From: Prevotella sp.
Lineage (GTDB): Bacteria > Bacteroidota > Bacteroidia > Bacteroidales > Bacteroidaceae
NCBI GenBank assembly: GCA_017476785.1
Contig: JAFUZD010000042.1
Span: 1-52,614 of the forward strand
Direction of reading: 5' to 3'
Length of the DNA stretch: 52,614 nt
Shown: in pieces, positions 10,401 through 17,434 of the stretch
How the letters are laid out: every line of letters starts with the position of its first letter
Position numbering within the stretch: position 1 is the stretch's first letter
Notes under the pieces: generated by a model
Database searches by the model: none
What the model was told of the DNA's origin: nothing
What the model saw: the letters and a program-made list of their open reading frames with translations, nothing else
Position numbers and translations under genes: made by a program

Positions 10401-10673
10401 GCCGCTTGGAAAGGCAACCTCGTATGGTTTATGAGTGGCGGCAATACGGGCGACGAGCTGCAGTTGGACAACGTGTTCTTCTGGCGCGAGCGTCCCGATG
10501 CCACGGGCATTCAGACTGCCGTTGCAGCCGAGCCGGCCGCACGGGGCAGCTATGCCGATGCTGTCTACGACTTGCAGGGACGGCGCGTGGCACGGCTTGC
10601 CGACCTTCGGAGCGGCCGTCTGCCGAAAGGCATCTATGTAGTCAACGGAAAGAAGATTGCAGTCACCCGCTAA
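7428..10673 (+). CDS. GH16 endo-beta-glucanase (laminarinase type) with three binding modules
   Basis: This 1081-residue secreted enzyme has a signal peptide (about residues 1-23). A GH16 catalytic domain spans roughly residues 27-305. The active-site signature is GEIDIVEMG, with E145, D147 and E150 as nucleophile, helper and acid/base by family analogy. The E-x-D-x-x-E spacing with the extra residue is typical of laminarinase/lichenase-type GH16. Three tandem modules follow, at about 341-557, 568-800 and 806-1027, each similar to the whole of the upstream 312-residue protein. The tail ('VYDLQGRR' ... 'LPKGIYVVNGKK') matches the sorting motif of its neighbours. It should cut internal beta-1,3 (or mixed 1,3/1,4) glucan bonds outside the cell. 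It lies 66 nt after the previous gene and 4 nt before the GH128 gene, so translation is probably coupled. Confidence 0.93.
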   Translation: MKISTILCSAMMAAVGTTAAPAQTHDYVPDGFKLVWQEDFNGTQLDENTWTIEVSGSGGGNQELQYYRRENVSVADGNLVLTARREDFQGRSFTSGRINSKRKTAFKHGLIQARIKMPKTANGLWPAYWMMGNDMDRYGWPRCGEIDIVEMGHFNAITGVYAGWQDRYFSGTLHYGPNATNEAHQQYSQEFTREQFENIVPFENDEYHLLTVYWDNDVLEMYYDLTLVQWEENNPGILNNATYFSHGVEPSTDPYTPGTYFQKPFFFIFNLAVGGSYTNIYDPAKITALPNAGDEARMYVDWVRVYQADDDADAQYLYVDADGNTVTNIPEDPEPQHQDDNLTELSGFATEALDENGETTFDFSDVESAVLISTSDGVRGNLLSAGADVIDMNVNNINRNLYIWDNTYVAVSRDGRTNSFGWDEGYNTFTVASVGWSGLGFSVKGEDLSVIDDTYWLHFAMKADDQQLHTSHQVTVSNANCIVGNSDGKLASIGDFKRDGKWYYFDIPVKTIRQFANPVLKSPATAFDDNIIAFMSGGVTDAELSFDNIFFYKSKSKEIPTYADTDASRLGKYGYKSLDDDGNAVFSFDEVGTVVPITLTEDLWKGLTSEGNYLETDLVQRDRDYTLDNNFWVWGDNTLISRMEDESVTNSTGIYTGGITSWASAFNPGWNGMGIATTVPRDLSVIDDSYYLHLSLRSDAAVGHVPVRIRLGSEDADAILTFGAYSTHPIFADFPRDGEWYSFDIPVAELKRLGQLWSKKDANGILAPEGYLLCLNTMDTYYNGSFFSFDNVFFWKKADGTQPEVSALGDYGYQSLNGEGESDFVFENRDFINFSVSEATIEMQTAGRTEEENIIAGYYTLNNWEGNTYLSGTKSGDAVNSFGINGQGWIDWVVGSKGWSGGGFLAEDGADLTVLEEGDWYLHFAMRGTDACNHLIGFAESRFTIGSAAFDQNTPVVGNYLRDNQWYSFDIPYSYIKQTFPSLYPQNNGGQAAWKGNLVWFMSGGNTGDELQLDNVFFWRERPDATGIQTAVAAEPAARGSYADAVYDLQGRRVARLADLRSGRLPKGIYVVNGKKIAVTR

Positions 10674-10677
10674 GTTT

Positions 10678-12186
10678 ATGAGAAAATTAGTTTTCTTCAT
10701 AGTTTTGTTAGTATTAATGCCCCTCGTACCCGCCTTGGCACAGCAACGCAGTGCCAAGCGCGGCGTATGTTGGGACGAGAAGACGCAGACACTCACCGAC
10801 GCCACCCTCTCGAAGATGTCGCCCGGCATTGCTTGGCTCTATACGTGGGGCGAGACACCCGTGGGGCAGACGTCGCTGCTCGATGCCGACGGCGGCATCG
10901 CCTTCCTGCCGATGACGTGGAACGGCGACTTCGACGAGGCGAAGCTCCGCGCTTATCTCTCGGCTCATCCCGGTGCCCGCTATCTGCTGGCATTCAACGA
11001 GCCCAATCTTTCGGGCAGCGTGGGCGGCTCGGCTATGACACCACAGCAGGCTGCCACAGCGTGGCCTAAGGTGAAGCAGCTGGCTGCCGACTTCCATCTG
11101 CAGCTGGTGGCCCCGGCGCTCAACTTCACGGGCGACAACGTGGGCGGCCGCATCTGGGAGCCTTTCGCGTGGTACGACGAGTTCTTCCGCCTCTGCCCCG
11201 ATGCCGGTGTCGACTTTCTGGCATTCCATACCTATATGAATTATTACTCGGCCGTAGACTGGGTGGCCTCGCGCTACTTTTACAGCGATGCCGACGACGC
11301 CGACCTTCTTACCGCTGCCAATCGTGCGCAGTACCCCCATCTCGTGGCCTATCTGGAAGCCTATCAGGCGGCCAACGGCCACTATCCTAAGATGTTTCTC
11401 ACGGAATTCTGCTCCTATCAGGGCAATGAGTATCCCTACACCAGTGCTATCACGCTCGACTTCCAGATTGACCAGATGACACAGAAGGTGCAGCTGCTTG
11501 AGCAGAGCGAGCTGGTGGAAGGCTACGCGTGGTTTATGGCCAATCCCGCCGGCGGCGAGACGGCGTGGCCCTATATGAGCCTCTTCCAGCGCAATACGTC
11601 CGACAGCGAGCTGTCCGCACTGGGTACGGTCTATGTCTATATGTCGTCGTTCGACACGTCGAAGTATTACCAACCCGGTGAGCTCATTCAGGCATCCGAC
11701 TATGTCAATGCCACTACGGGCGAGCAGGCCGTCCGCCTGCGCCCCAACAGCGATGCCGCCAGCAGCTGTCCGCTGCAGGTGGAGCTGGTGGCCAGTGCCT
11801 ACACTACCTATCTGGTAGAGCTTGCCGAAGCTGGAACCTACGTGCTGACCCTGCGGGCCAAGTCGGCCGCAACGAATACGATAGGCATCTATGGCGACAA
11901 CTTCCAGCGGCTGCTGCGCGAGGAGGTGCCCTCTACCGGCGGCCAGTGGAAAGAAGTGACGCTGACGCTCAGCCTGCCTGCCGGGAAGAGCGAGCTGACG
12001 GTATTCAGTGCCCAGCCGTCATTCTTCATCAACGGCCTGCGGCTCTCGGCCGTCACCGACGGCATCGATGCACCCCGCTCTGAGGCTGCACCGCAGGCCT
12101 GCTACACCCTCGGCGGACAGCGCGTCGGGGGGACCCGCCGTCCCGGCATCTACGTTCAGCAGGGGCGTAAGGTCGTAGTCCGCTGA
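10678..12186 (+). CDS. GH128 endo-beta-1,3-glucanase
   Basis: The 502-residue product has a signal peptide (about residues 1-22) and a TIM-barrel 'Glyco_hydro_cc' domain of about 240 residues starting at 'KRGVCWD'. The two catalytic glutamates fit GH128: E108 in 'LLAFNEPN' (acid/base) and E243 in 'MFLTEFCSY' (nucleophile). A beta-sandwich-like region of about 150 residues follows ('AGTYVLTLRAKSA'), then the sorting-like tail ('YTLGGQR' ... 'RPGIYVQQGRKVVVR'). GH128 enzymes act on beta-1,3-glucans such as laminarin or curdlan, consistent with the GH16 and GH81 neighbours. The start at 10678 is four bases after the GH16 stop; the frame extends upstream to 10657 inside the previous gene but the signal peptide begins at 10678. 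Confidence 0.88.
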   Translation: MRKLVFFIVLLVLMPLVPALAQQRSAKRGVCWDEKTQTLTDATLSKMSPGIAWLYTWGETPVGQTSLLDADGGIAFLPMTWNGDFDEAKLRAYLSAHPGARYLLAFNEPNLSGSVGGSAMTPQQAATAWPKVKQLAADFHLQLVAPALNFTGDNVGGRIWEPFAWYDEFFRLCPDAGVDFLAFHTYMNYYSAVDWVASRYFYSDADDADLLTAANRAQYPHLVAYLEAYQAANGHYPKMFLTEFCSYQGNEYPYTSAITLDFQIDQMTQKVQLLEQSELVEGYAWFMANPAGGETAWPYMSLFQRNTSDSELSALGTVYVYMSSFDTSKYYQPGELIQASDYVNATTGEQAVRLRPNSDAASSCPLQVELVASAYTTYLVELAEAGTYVLTLRAKSAATNTIGIYGDNFQRLLREEVPSTGGQWKEVTLTLSLPAGKSELTVFSAQPSFFINGLRLSAVTDGIDAPRSEAAPQACYTLGGQRVGGTRRPGIYVQQGRKVVVR

Positions 12187-12219
12187 AATCAACTATTCAT
12201 TACATAAATCAATATCAAG

Positions 12220-15009
12220 ATGAGAAAAACTTTACTGACCCTCCTTGCGCTGGTGGTCACACTGACCGCCGTTGCGCAGACCAATCTCGCGCTGAACCGT
12301 CCGGCCTTTGCCAGCTCGGTCTCCGACGAGAACGCCACGCTGACGCCCGATAAGGCCGTCGACGGCGATGCTGGTACCAAGTGGGCCTCCAACTATGGCA
12401 CGGCCGATCCCTCGATGACCGACGAGCAGAAGACTGCCCAGTGGTTCTACGTAGACCTCGGTGCCGAGGTAGAGGTGAACACGCTGAAAATCACGTGGGA
12501 CAATCAGGCTCCCCACAAGTTTGCCGTCCGCTATGCTACGGCCGACCCCGCTGCCAGTCCGAAGACGGCCGGCACGGCCGTGCTGACCGAGCAGGCGGGC
12601 ACCGACAACCATCAGGATGTCTATCAGTTCGACGCTGCCGTCACCGCCCGCTACATCATCCTCGACTTGCAGGAGCGTGGCCCGTGGGGCTATGGCATCA
12701 ATGAGCTCGAGGTCTACGACATCGACTATGCCGCTGCCGAGCTGACCTCCATCAGTGTGAGCCCTAAGTTTGTGAAGGTGGGCGAGCCGACCACGCTCGT
12801 GTTCTCGGCCATCGACAACTTCAACAACGCGATGACTGGCATCACCTACACCGTCGGCGGCGAGCCGCTGGCCAATCCCTTTACCGCCACGGCGGGTGGT
12901 CTGATTACCATTACGGGTACCGATGCCGCCGGCCATACTGCCGTCACCACGGTCTATGCACTGGCCGATGCCGATGCACCGGCAGCCCCGGCTGGGGTGT
13001 TCGTCCCCGTCTACACGGCCGACGAGGCCGCCACGTGGGAGTCGGTCTACAATGGTGGTGCCGTTCAGGGAACGGAACTGACGCTGGGCACGGCAAAGGC
13101 GATGCCCTACGAGGCTGCGCGCTGTGTCTTCTTTACCAACGCAGCCCGCTGGGCCGATATATATAATGTGAATATCAATCCCGCTGCCGAGCGGCTGGGC
13201 GAGCTGCACGTCAGCCTGTTCGCTGCCACTGCGGCCACAGGTAAGGTGGTGCTCGAACAGACCCATAGCATTGCGGCCGACAATGCCTTCAGCCTGCCCG
13301 CTGGGCAGTGGACCGATGTCGTGGTCGACCTCGACGGCGAGACCTTCATTAAGGCAATGTCGGTCCGTATGGACAATGCCGACGACATCCTGCTGGCCAA
13401 CATCTACTTCACTGAGGCTGAGGTCAACCCCGATGCCGGTAAGGTGGTGTCGCTCACGGTAGACCCGCAGCTGGTGGCTGTCGGCGTAGAGACCGAGCTG
13501 ACGCTGACCGCTGCCGACAATAAGGGCGTAGCCATCACCGAGGGCGTTACCTATACTGCCGACGGACTGGTCGGCAACCAGCTGACGGCCACCGCTGCCG
13601 GTGCGCTGATGGTCACGGCGGCCACCCACGAGGGGGCTGAGACGGCTACGGCTACCGTCTATGCCGTGGCTGCTCCCGACCGTACCGACGGTGCCGGCGA
13701 CATAGAGATTCTGCAGTCGGGCAAGAGCCAGAGTGGCAGCGGCACCGACTGGGAAGGCGGCTACAAGCCCCTGCCCAACCTCGTCTATGCCGACCATACT
13801 GTGGCCTATCACGCCCAGAACGTGAAGACGCTCTACCTCACCAATCCCGGTCTCTCGGCCGACGACCTCAGTTCGCTGAACACATTCCACCTCGACCTCT
13901 TCTCTACCGTCGACGATGCCGCTTGCAAAGTGGTGCTCGAGGGCATCAATGCCGAGGCTGCCTTCGAGGCTAAGGCCGGTCAGTGGGTCAGTGTCGACGT
14001 GCCCTTCGAGGGTGGTGCTGCCGCCTCGAGCTGGATTAAGATTAAGTTCAGCGGCGAGGGCGCCGAGGTGCTGGTAGACAATGTCTACTTCACCAAGACG
14101 GTCGATACCGAGGCACCCGTCATCAGCGACGCTACTGCCGAGCCTACCTATACAGGAGCCGTCGTTACCGTTGTCGCTACCGACAATAGCAACAGTCTCA
14201 TCAGCTATACCTTCACCGCCGGTGGGGTGGAGAAGACGGCCACTGCCGCCAGCGGTGATGCGGCCGAAGTGGCGTTCACCGAGCTGCAGCTGGGCACCGC
14301 CTATACCGTAGCCATCGTTGCCACCGATGCCGCCGGCAATGCCAGCGAGCCCCGTGTAGTCAACTTCACCACCAAGAGCCTGCCCGCCATCCCCGGCGCA
14401 CCCGCTCCTACCGATGATGCCGACTACGTGACGGCTTTCTACTCCGATGCCTATACCACTCCTGCAGCCGGTGTGCAGTTTATGAACTGGCACGCTGTCG
14501 ACGTGCTGGCCGAGGAAGTGGCCGCCAGCGATGCGCCCACCGACCAGCTGTACCGCATCTACACCAAGCAGGGCTTCAGCTACTACGGCCTGCAGCTCGA
14601 CCAGAGCTACGACCTCACTGGCGTGGTCAGCATCCACCTCGACATCTGGAGCGATGCAGCTGCCACCATCGGCTTCTCGCCCATCAACCAGACTGCCGAG
14701 CCCCATACCGCACAGAAGGCGCTGACACTGAACGAGGGCTGGAACAGCTTTGCCATCCCGGTGAGCGACTTCAGCAGTGCGATGGACATCACCAATGTCG
14801 ATCAGCTCGAGTTCTTCGATGCACCGGCTGGTCTTGTCGTTGCCTTCGACAACATCTACTTCCTGAACAGTGTGCCCACGGGCATCCGCGTTGCTGCACA
14901 GCAGCCGGCGGAGCGCACCGGTGCCTACTACTCCCTCGACGGGCGACGCGTCAGCCAGCCTGCTAAGGGACTCTATATCCACAACGGCCGAAAAGTGATA
15001 GTTAAATAA
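12220..15009 (+). CDS. Secreted multi-module F5/8C-type glycan-binding protein
   Basis: This 929-residue exported protein has no catalytic motif that I can see. After the signal peptide (about 1-20) comes an F5/8 type C (discoidin/CBM32-like) domain, about residues 20-170 ('NLALNRPAFASS', 'DKAVDGDAGTKWAS', 'GYGINELEVYD'). It is followed by an Ig-like linker (172-245), a beta-sandwich module (262-408), a second Ig-like segment (410-480), a second module (490-628), a fibronectin-III-like segment (630-720) and a third module (730-890). The modules share a 'GQWTDVVVDLDG' or 'GWNSFAIPVSDF' strand and end with 'NIYF/NVYF'. The tail ('YYSLDGRRV' ... 'KGLYIHNGRK') matches the locus. By context it is probably a surface glucan-binding scaffold; the ligand is not shown by sequence. 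Confidence 0.82.
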   Translation: MRKTLLTLLALVVTLTAVAQTNLALNRPAFASSVSDENATLTPDKAVDGDAGTKWASNYGTADPSMTDEQKTAQWFYVDLGAEVEVNTLKITWDNQAPHKFAVRYATADPAASPKTAGTAVLTEQAGTDNHQDVYQFDAAVTARYIILDLQERGPWGYGINELEVYDIDYAAAELTSISVSPKFVKVGEPTTLVFSAIDNFNNAMTGITYTVGGEPLANPFTATAGGLITITGTDAAGHTAVTTVYALADADAPAAPAGVFVPVYTADEAATWESVYNGGAVQGTELTLGTAKAMPYEAARCVFFTNAARWADIYNVNINPAAERLGELHVSLFAATAATGKVVLEQTHSIAADNAFSLPAGQWTDVVVDLDGETFIKAMSVRMDNADDILLANIYFTEAEVNPDAGKVVSLTVDPQLVAVGVETELTLTAADNKGVAITEGVTYTADGLVGNQLTATAAGALMVTAATHEGAETATATVYAVAAPDRTDGAGDIEILQSGKSQSGSGTDWEGGYKPLPNLVYADHTVAYHAQNVKTLYLTNPGLSADDLSSLNTFHLDLFSTVDDAACKVVLEGINAEAAFEAKAGQWVSVDVPFEGGAAASSWIKIKFSGEGAEVLVDNVYFTKTVDTEAPVISDATAEPTYTGAVVTVVATDNSNSLISYTFTAGGVEKTATAASGDAAEVAFTELQLGTAYTVAIVATDAAGNASEPRVVNFTTKSLPAIPGAPAPTDDADYVTAFYSDAYTTPAAGVQFMNWHAVDVLAEEVAASDAPTDQLYRIYTKQGFSYYGLQLDQSYDLTGVVSIHLDIWSDAAATIGFSPINQTAEPHTAQKALTLNEGWNSFAIPVSDFSSAMDITNVDQLEFFDAPAGLVVAFDNIYFLNSVPTGIRVAAQQPAERTGAYYSLDGRRVSQPAKGLYIHNGRKVIVK

Positions 15010-15112
15010 GCAAGCGATGCTTCGGCACCAACCGATTCCCGGAGAGTGGCCGCCCTTTGCCATTGAAAGAGGCGTGCTGCTTTTCGGGGCGGTTTCTCTC
15101 CAAAACCTCGGA

Positions 15113-15136
15113 AGTGAGGTTTTTGTGAGGTGCTTT
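15113..15136 (+). promoter_or_regulatory. Tandem GTGAG operator-like element, promoter 2
   Basis: GTGAG occurs at 15114-15118 and again at 15125-15129, each followed by a short T-run. It has the same 11-bp repeat and the same 48-bp distance to the -7 box (15162) as the element at 6322. This copy sits in the 216-bp gap between 15009 and 15226. Confidence 0.65.
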
Positions 15137-15169
15137 TTGCGCTGGTTTCGCGCATAACGACTACTTTTG
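15137..15169 (+). promoter_or_regulatory. Second promoter inside the glucanase locus
   Basis: TTG at 15137-15139, a 22-bp spacer and TACTTTTG at 15162-15169 match the Bacteroidetes consensus. The predicted start near 15176 leaves a leader of about 50 nt to the ATG at 15226. A long imperfect stem-loop can be drawn at about 15044-15103 just upstream and may end the first transcript. Confidence 0.65.
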
Positions 15170-15225
15170 CGGTTAATAACTGAAAATTCACAAATTAATA
15201 ACTATTATCAACAAAACAATTTATT

Positions 15226-17154
15226 ATGAAAAAACTTTTATTATTGGTTTGCGCATTTGTGGCGTCGATGGCATCTGCCGTTGCACAAGATGCGAACGTT
15301 GCACAGGGTGCAACGGTGACAGTGATAGGTGCAAATGATAATGCCGGTACACCTGCGGATATGGTAGACGGCAACAATGCTACATTCTGGCAAGGAAATA
15401 GCGAGACGGCGGCTGGACTTGAGATTAAGCTGGATCTTGGCTCCGCTAAGACCTTTAACGGTTTCTCCATTTCGTTTCAAGGTAATCGCTACGTGTCGCA
15501 GTTTACTTTAGAATATAGCAATAATGGCAGCGATTGGACAACGATTGGTACTTATGAGACTGGCATTGATGATGACCATCAGACAAAGACCGTCTCGGCT
15601 ACGTTTGGTTCTTCAGTCTCTGCACAATATGTACGTTATACTTCGGCTTTAGCCAATAAGAATGCAGACGACCAGTGGAGCGAAACCATCTCAGAATTCC
15701 AGTTGCTGCAGTTTGGTGTCACGGTCTTGCCGTCTCATACCGACATTTTCTATAATGTGTTCACGGCCGACCACGCCACTGCAAGCTGGAATGCTGAGTA
15801 TAATGGCGGCGCAACGGATGGAGGCTTTGAAACCTACAACGGAATTTCTATGATAAAGGTATGGAAAGCCTTGAAGTGGGTGTCTGTCGGTCCCTCGGAT
15901 TGGAACACGGATGCCTATGATATGACGGGATATGCAAAGCTTTCGATTGATATCTATTCGGAGACCGCCACTTCCGACTATAAAATTGGCTTTGACGTCA
16001 ATAATGCTGGTGCAGCGTCGATAGACAAGGCCATAGAACTCGCAGCAGGCTGGAATACCGTCTCCATTGACTTGTCGAGCGATGTGGCGACGCGTGGAAA
16101 GATACAGGTCTACCATAAAGACAAAGCTGAGGCCACGACAGCTGTCGACCTGAAGATAGCTAATGTCTACTTCTCTAAAGCCAGTGCTTTGACGGTTAAT
16201 GTGGTGGGCAGTGCGGCAACGGCTATCGGCGAAATTTCTTCAGAGACAGTGGGCGATATCAATGCTGCCGATGTGCTCTGGATTGACCTCACGGCTGCAA
16301 CGGTCAACGGAGAGGTCACCATCACTCCTCTGAATCCCAATGCAATTGTGCGTGTGGCAGGAACGGTCACTGAAAATGTTGCTACTGCTGATGCAAAATA
16401 TGACAATCTGACCGTCAATAACAAAGTAGTGGAGTCTGGCGGTTATCTCTTCCCCGTCGGACAGCTCCAGCTGACCGATACCCGCGGCGCAAAATTCTGG
16501 AATGGCGAAGGTGGCGTACAGACGTTTATCAGTACCCACGAAATCGGCTATAGGATTACTCGTTCCATTCCTGCCAACAGCAAAGTCACTGCTGTCTATC
16601 CTGTTGACGTAACCACGATTCCCGATGGACTGGTAGCCTATGAGCTGCAGAGCGGTTCTTATGATGAAGAAAACAATGATATTACCTTCCACAAAGTGGA
16701 GAAGATGAATGCCAACGTGCCCTACATCATTGAGAACACGACGGCTGCTGCCATCGAGCTGACCACAGATGTAAAGACTGGTGACTTCAATTGGAGCACT
16801 ATGCCATCTGTAAATGCCTCTACGTCTGGTACCATAACCCTCACCGGAAACTATGACCCCGCCGGCATCAATGCTTCTGAATCAACCTACCTGCTGGGTG
16901 CAGGCGGTAACTTCAAGAAAGGCAAATCGGGCGTGACGATTGGTGCATTCCGCGCTTATATCACTGTCAGCAGCCCCAGCCCCGCTCCCTCGTTCAGTGC
17001 CATCTATAACGGCGAGGATGGTACGACCGGCATCAATGCCGCCCGTCAGCAGAATGTCGAGGACGGCATCTACTACGACCTGAGCGGCCGCCGCGTCGTG
17101 AACCCGACGAAGGGCCTGTATATCCACGCAGGCAAGAAAGTGGTGATTAAGTAA
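15226..17154 (+). CDS. Secreted F5/8C-type binding protein
   Basis: This 642-residue protein has a signal peptide (about 1-20, ending AVAQ). An F5/8C domain lies at 22-165 ('DMVDGNNATFWQGN', 'SISFQGNRYVSQFTLEYSNNG' in two parts), and a beta-sandwich module at about 170-320 resembles those of the preceding protein. A C-terminal domain at about 325-610 is shared with the F5/8C protein at 17435 ('YLLGAGGNFKKG', 'IGAFRAYI'). The sorting tail ('YYDLSGRRV' ... 'KGLYIHAGKK') follows. No catalytic residues were recognised. Its codons are visibly more A/T-rich at third positions than those of the flanking genes, suggesting a different history. It has its own promoter. The likely role is glucan binding at the surface, by context. 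Confidence 0.8.
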   Translation: MKKLLLLVCAFVASMASAVAQDANVAQGATVTVIGANDNAGTPADMVDGNNATFWQGNSETAAGLEIKLDLGSAKTFNGFSISFQGNRYVSQFTLEYSNNGSDWTTIGTYETGIDDDHQTKTVSATFGSSVSAQYVRYTSALANKNADDQWSETISEFQLLQFGVTVLPSHTDIFYNVFTADHATASWNAEYNGGATDGGFETYNGISMIKVWKALKWVSVGPSDWNTDAYDMTGYAKLSIDIYSETATSDYKIGFDVNNAGAASIDKAIELAAGWNTVSIDLSSDVATRGKIQVYHKDKAEATTAVDLKIANVYFSKASALTVNVVGSAATAIGEISSETVGDINAADVLWIDLTAATVNGEVTITPLNPNAIVRVAGTVTENVATADAKYDNLTVNNKVVESGGYLFPVGQLQLTDTRGAKFWNGEGGVQTFISTHEIGYRITRSIPANSKVTAVYPVDVTTIPDGLVAYELQSGSYDEENNDITFHKVEKMNANVPYIIENTTAAAIELTTDVKTGDFNWSTMPSVNASTSGTITLTGNYDPAGINASESTYLLGAGGNFKKGKSGVTIGAFRAYITVSSPSPAPSFSAIYNGEDGTTGINAARQQNVEDGIYYDLSGRRVVNPTKGLYIHAGKKVVIK

Positions 17155-17177
17155 AATGTGTAACAACCGTAAAAAGA

Positions 17178-17333
17178 ATGATTATGATACGCAAACAATA
17201 TATCAAGCCCGAAGTGACCGAAATCCGCATTGAGACTCAATCTATGCTGGCTGCAAGTGGCGATCGGCTGAAGGTGGGGTTTAACAAGAACCAAAACTGG
17301 GATGACGACGAAGACGGTGAGTACGCTTATTAA
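17178..17333 (+). CDS. Small 51-residue protein with MLAASG motif
   Basis: The ORF encodes 51 residues, or 49 if the ATG at 17184 is used. It has a basic N-terminal part ('IRKQYIKPEVTEIRIETQ'), a central MLAASG, and an acidic, Asp-rich C-terminus ending DGEYAY. It starts 23 nt after the previous stop and ends 23 nt before a strong terminator, so it is the last gene of that transcript. Short proteins of the form 'K-x-Y-x-K-P-E ... M-L-x-x-S-G' are, as I recall, common and uncharacterised in Bacteroides and Prevotella. It has no TM helix or classical signal peptide. Function unknown. Confidence 0.65.
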   Translation: MIMIRKQYIKPEVTEIRIETQSMLAASGDRLKVGFNKNQNWDDDEDGEYAY

Positions 17334-17356
17334 GCCATAGTCATCATCACATCATA

Positions 17357-17404
17357 AAAGAGGGAGCAGCTATGGCCTACGACCAGTGCTGCGCCCTCTT
17401 TTTC
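17357..17404 (+). terminator. Intrinsic terminator after the 51-residue ORF
   Basis: A 14-nt arm (17357-17370) pairs with 17388-17401 with one A-G mismatch and a 17-nt loop, and is followed by a T-run. It separates the small ORF from the gene at 17435. No promoter was found between this hairpin and 17435, so the last two genes may depend on partial read-through. Confidence 0.7.
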
Positions 17405-17434
17405 TTCGTATTAAACACAGACTAACCACACAAG

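Noticed and set aside
7989..10829. 946-residue minus-strand frame over the GH16 gene
   Set aside because: Low-complexity Val/Gly/Asp/Ile composition and no domain; the plus strand carries the GH16 active-site motif.
12232..15063. 943-residue minus-strand frame
   Set aside because: Shadow of the F5/8C protein; no recognisable domain and no promoter or purine-rich site at its start.
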